Origin: JAQVEM01 sp964603595
Lineage (GTDB): Bacteria; Actinomycetota; Humimicrobiia; Humimicrobiales; Humimicrobiaceae
Direction of reading: 5' to 3'
DNA length: 28,203 nt
Assembly (NCBI GenBank): GCA_964603595.1
Contig: CAZRVN010000008.1
Coordinates: 1 to 28,203, forward strand
How positions within the stretch are numbered: position 1 is the first letter of the stretch; the number at the start of each line of letters is the position of its first letter. This document shows positions 26,791 through 28,203 of the stretch, piece after piece. Below the pieces are notes generated by a model that ran no database searches, was not told the origin of the DNA, and worked only from the letters and a program-made list of their open reading frames with translations. A program made the translations under genes and the position numbers.

Positions 26791-26796
26791 AATAAA

Positions 26797-27558
26797 TTAC
26801 ACCTTCCCAAATCTTCTACTTCTCTGCTGATAATAGTAGACAGCTTTAAGCAAGTCTTTCTTCCTGAAGTCAGGCCAGAGTTTTTTAATAAAGTAGAATT
26901 CACTATATGCTAACTGCCATAATAAAAAATTACTTAATCTGTACTCACCACTGGTCCTTATTAATAAATCCGGGTCAGGGCAACCACTGGTATATAAAAA
27001 ATCATTGAATTTATCCTCGTCTAACTTCTCAATATTTATATTACCTTTAACTGTCTCTTTATATATATTACTGACCGCATCAACAATTTCTTTCCTGGAG
27101 CCATAATTAAATGCAATATTGAATAAAAGCTTATTATTTTTCTCGGTTCTTTTTTCTGCATTCTTAAAAGCTTCCAATACGTCAGGGGGTATTTCCTTCC
27201 TGCTGCCAATTAATCTTACCCTTACACCATTTCTATACAGCAAATCCAGTTCCTCTTTTAATGATTCCAAAAACAAATCAAGCAGGAAATTTACTTCTTC
27301 CTCCGGCCTCTGCCAGTTTTCGCTTGAAAACGAATACACAGTTAAAAACTTTATACCCAGTTCTATACATGCAGTTATAATATCTTTAAGGGTTTCAACA
27401 CCTACTTTATGTCCAGCAGAACGGGGCAAATTCCTCTTCGCAGCCCACCTGCCATTCCCATCCATTATAATTGCCACATGCATGGGGATTTTATTTTTTT
27501 TCAATGCTTTTACGGTTGGAACTTTAATAGCAGAATAAATAGAAGAAATTAAGTTCAA
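26797..27558 (-). CDS. uppS: Isoprenyl diphosphate (undecaprenyl diphosphate) synthase
   Basis: A cis-prenyltransferase that makes the C55 lipid carrier for peptidoglycan and other envelope polymers. The family signature IIMDGNGRWA (with the catalytic Asp at about residue 33), SFSSENWQRP and the C-terminal PDLLIRTSGEYRLSNFLLWQ and WPDF motifs are all intact. The 253 aa length is normal. The start is TTG at 27558 with only a weak AGAAAG upstream, so a slightly different start is possible. It lies 12 bases after frr. Product chain length cannot be told from sequence alone. Confidence 0.95.
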   Translation of the reverse strand: MNLISSIYSAIKVPTVKALKKNKIPMHVAIIMDGNGRWAAKRNLPRSAGHKVGVETLKDIITACIELGIKFLTVYSFSSENWQRPEEEVNFLLDLFLESLKEELDLLYRNGVRVRLIGSRKEIPPDVLEAFKNAEKRTEKNNKLLFNIAFNYGSRKEIVDAVSNIYKETVKGNINIEKLDEDKFNDFLYTSGCPDPDLLIRTSGEYRLSNFLLWQLAYSEFYFIKKLWPDFRKKDLLKAVYYYQQRSRRFGKV

Positions 27559-27570
27559 GTTACTTTCTAC

Positions 27571-28128
27571 CTACACTTCCATAATCTCTTTTTCTTTCTG
27601 ATCCAAGGAATTATTTATCTTTTCTATAAAATCATCAGTAATATTCTGAACTTCCTTTTGATATTTTATTAAATCATCTTCGGTTATTTTGCTCTCACTT
27701 TCCAACTTTTTATATTCATCATTTATTTCTCTTCTAATATTTCTTATGGCAATTCTTCCATCTTCTGCAATTTTTCTGGCTAATTTTACCAGCTCCATTC
27801 TCCTTTCTTCATTTAAAGGTGGTATATTAAGCCGTATAACTCTGCCATCATTGGATGGATTAATTCCCAGATCAGATTTTGATATCTGGCTTTCAATATC
27901 CTTTAAAAATTTAGTTTCGTAAGGTGCAATTAAAATAACCCTTGGCTCCGGTATGCTTATATTTGAAATAAATTTAAGTAAGGTCTTGTTGCTATAATAA
28001 TCTATATAAACATTGTCAAGCAGCGATACGGACGCTCTCCCTGTTCTTATTGTATTAAATTCATGCTGGGTCTTTTCAAGTGATTGACTCATTTTTTTTC
28101 TCTCTTCACTAAGAAGCATATCTTTCAT
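27571..28128 (-). CDS. frr: Ribosome recycling factor
   Basis: With EF-G it splits post-termination ribosomes. The 185 aa chain shows the typical pattern: the start of helix 1, then FNTIRTGRASVSLLD (about 24-38), ISIPEPRVILIAPYE in domain II, and the C-terminal helices beginning NDGRVIRLNIPPLNEERR. ATG at 28128 has AAAGGAG at an ideal distance, inside the end of pyrH. It is followed by uppS. Confidence 0.98.
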   Translation of the reverse strand: MKDMLLSEERKKMSQSLEKTQHEFNTIRTGRASVSLLDNVYIDYYSNKTLLKFISNISIPEPRVILIAPYETKFLKDIESQISKSDLGINPSNDGRVIRLNIPPLNEERRMELVKLARKIAEDGRIAIRNIRREINDEYKKLESESKITEDDLIKYQKEVQNITDDFIEKINNSLDQKEKEIMEV

Positions 28129-28131
28129 TTT

Positions 28132-28203
28132 TTACTCCTTTGATACCATGGTTCCAATCTTTTTACCCATTATAGCACCTTTTATATTTCCATGTTTTGT
28201 AAT
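28132..28203 (-). CDS. pyrH: Uridylate kinase, C-terminal end (partial)
   Basis: The last 23 codons and the TAA stop (28132-28134) of a gene entering from the window edge. The peptide contains HGNIKGAIMGKKIGTMV, which matches the conserved UMP kinase C-terminus (GNIKRAVMGEKIGTLV in relatives). The stop lies three bases before the frr start, and pyrH-frr is the standard order. The call rests on this short motif and on context. Confidence 0.8.
   Translation of the reverse strand: MTKHGNIKGAIMGKKIGTMVSKE

Noticed and set aside
1..28203. A novel defence, mobile or secondary-metabolite system
   Set aside because: Every gene belongs to a known housekeeping family, the spacing is tight, and no repeats, integrases, toxins or unfamiliar ORFs remain unexplained.

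Overview
The window is a compact block of housekeeping genes from an AT-rich bacterium. All 22 protein genes and the single rRNA gene lie on the minus strand, so the natural reading order runs from position 28203 down to 1. No mobile element, CRISPR array, phage gene or tRNA was seen, and I found no obviously undescribed multi-gene system. The points of interest are regulatory or structural: a frameshifted truB, a terminator in the nusA leader, a possible S15-binding leader before rpsO, and genes missing from otherwise conserved clusters.

Gene order in transcription direction: pyrH (3' end only), frr, uppS, rseP, ispG, proS, recD2 // nusA, infB, rbfA, nrnA, truB, ribF // rpsO, pnp, M16 peptidase, dapB, dapA, rnj, ftsK, cinA, thpR // recA // 16S rRNA (5' end only). 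Double slashes mark gaps where I see promoter-like sequences. The first group covers translation recycling, undecaprenyl-phosphate and isoprenoid synthesis, site-2 proteolysis and proline charging. The second is the transcription-translation group (NusA, IF2, RbfA, TruB) with FAD synthesis and nanoRNA removal. The third joins S15 and RNA decay (PNPase, RNase J) to lysine and peptidoglycan precursor synthesis (DapA, DapB) and chromosome segregation (FtsK). RecA and a ribosomal RNA operon close the window.

Organism: this order is the backbone shared by Bacillota and Actinomycetota. RNase J, an FtsK with a gamma domain, PNPase next to an M16 peptidase, rseP-ispG-proS, and Shine-Dalgarno sites close to AGGAGGTGA all fit a Gram-positive-like (Terrabacteria) lineage. 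The low GC content, the many TTG start codons and a somewhat unusual 16S 5' end suggest an uncultured, deep-branching group. The dapB-dapA-rnj-ftsK order is reminiscent of Actinomycetota, but the base composition is not typical of that phylum. I cannot place it further without a database. The window starts inside 16S rRNA, a common break point for assemblies, so this is probably the end of a metagenomic or draft contig.
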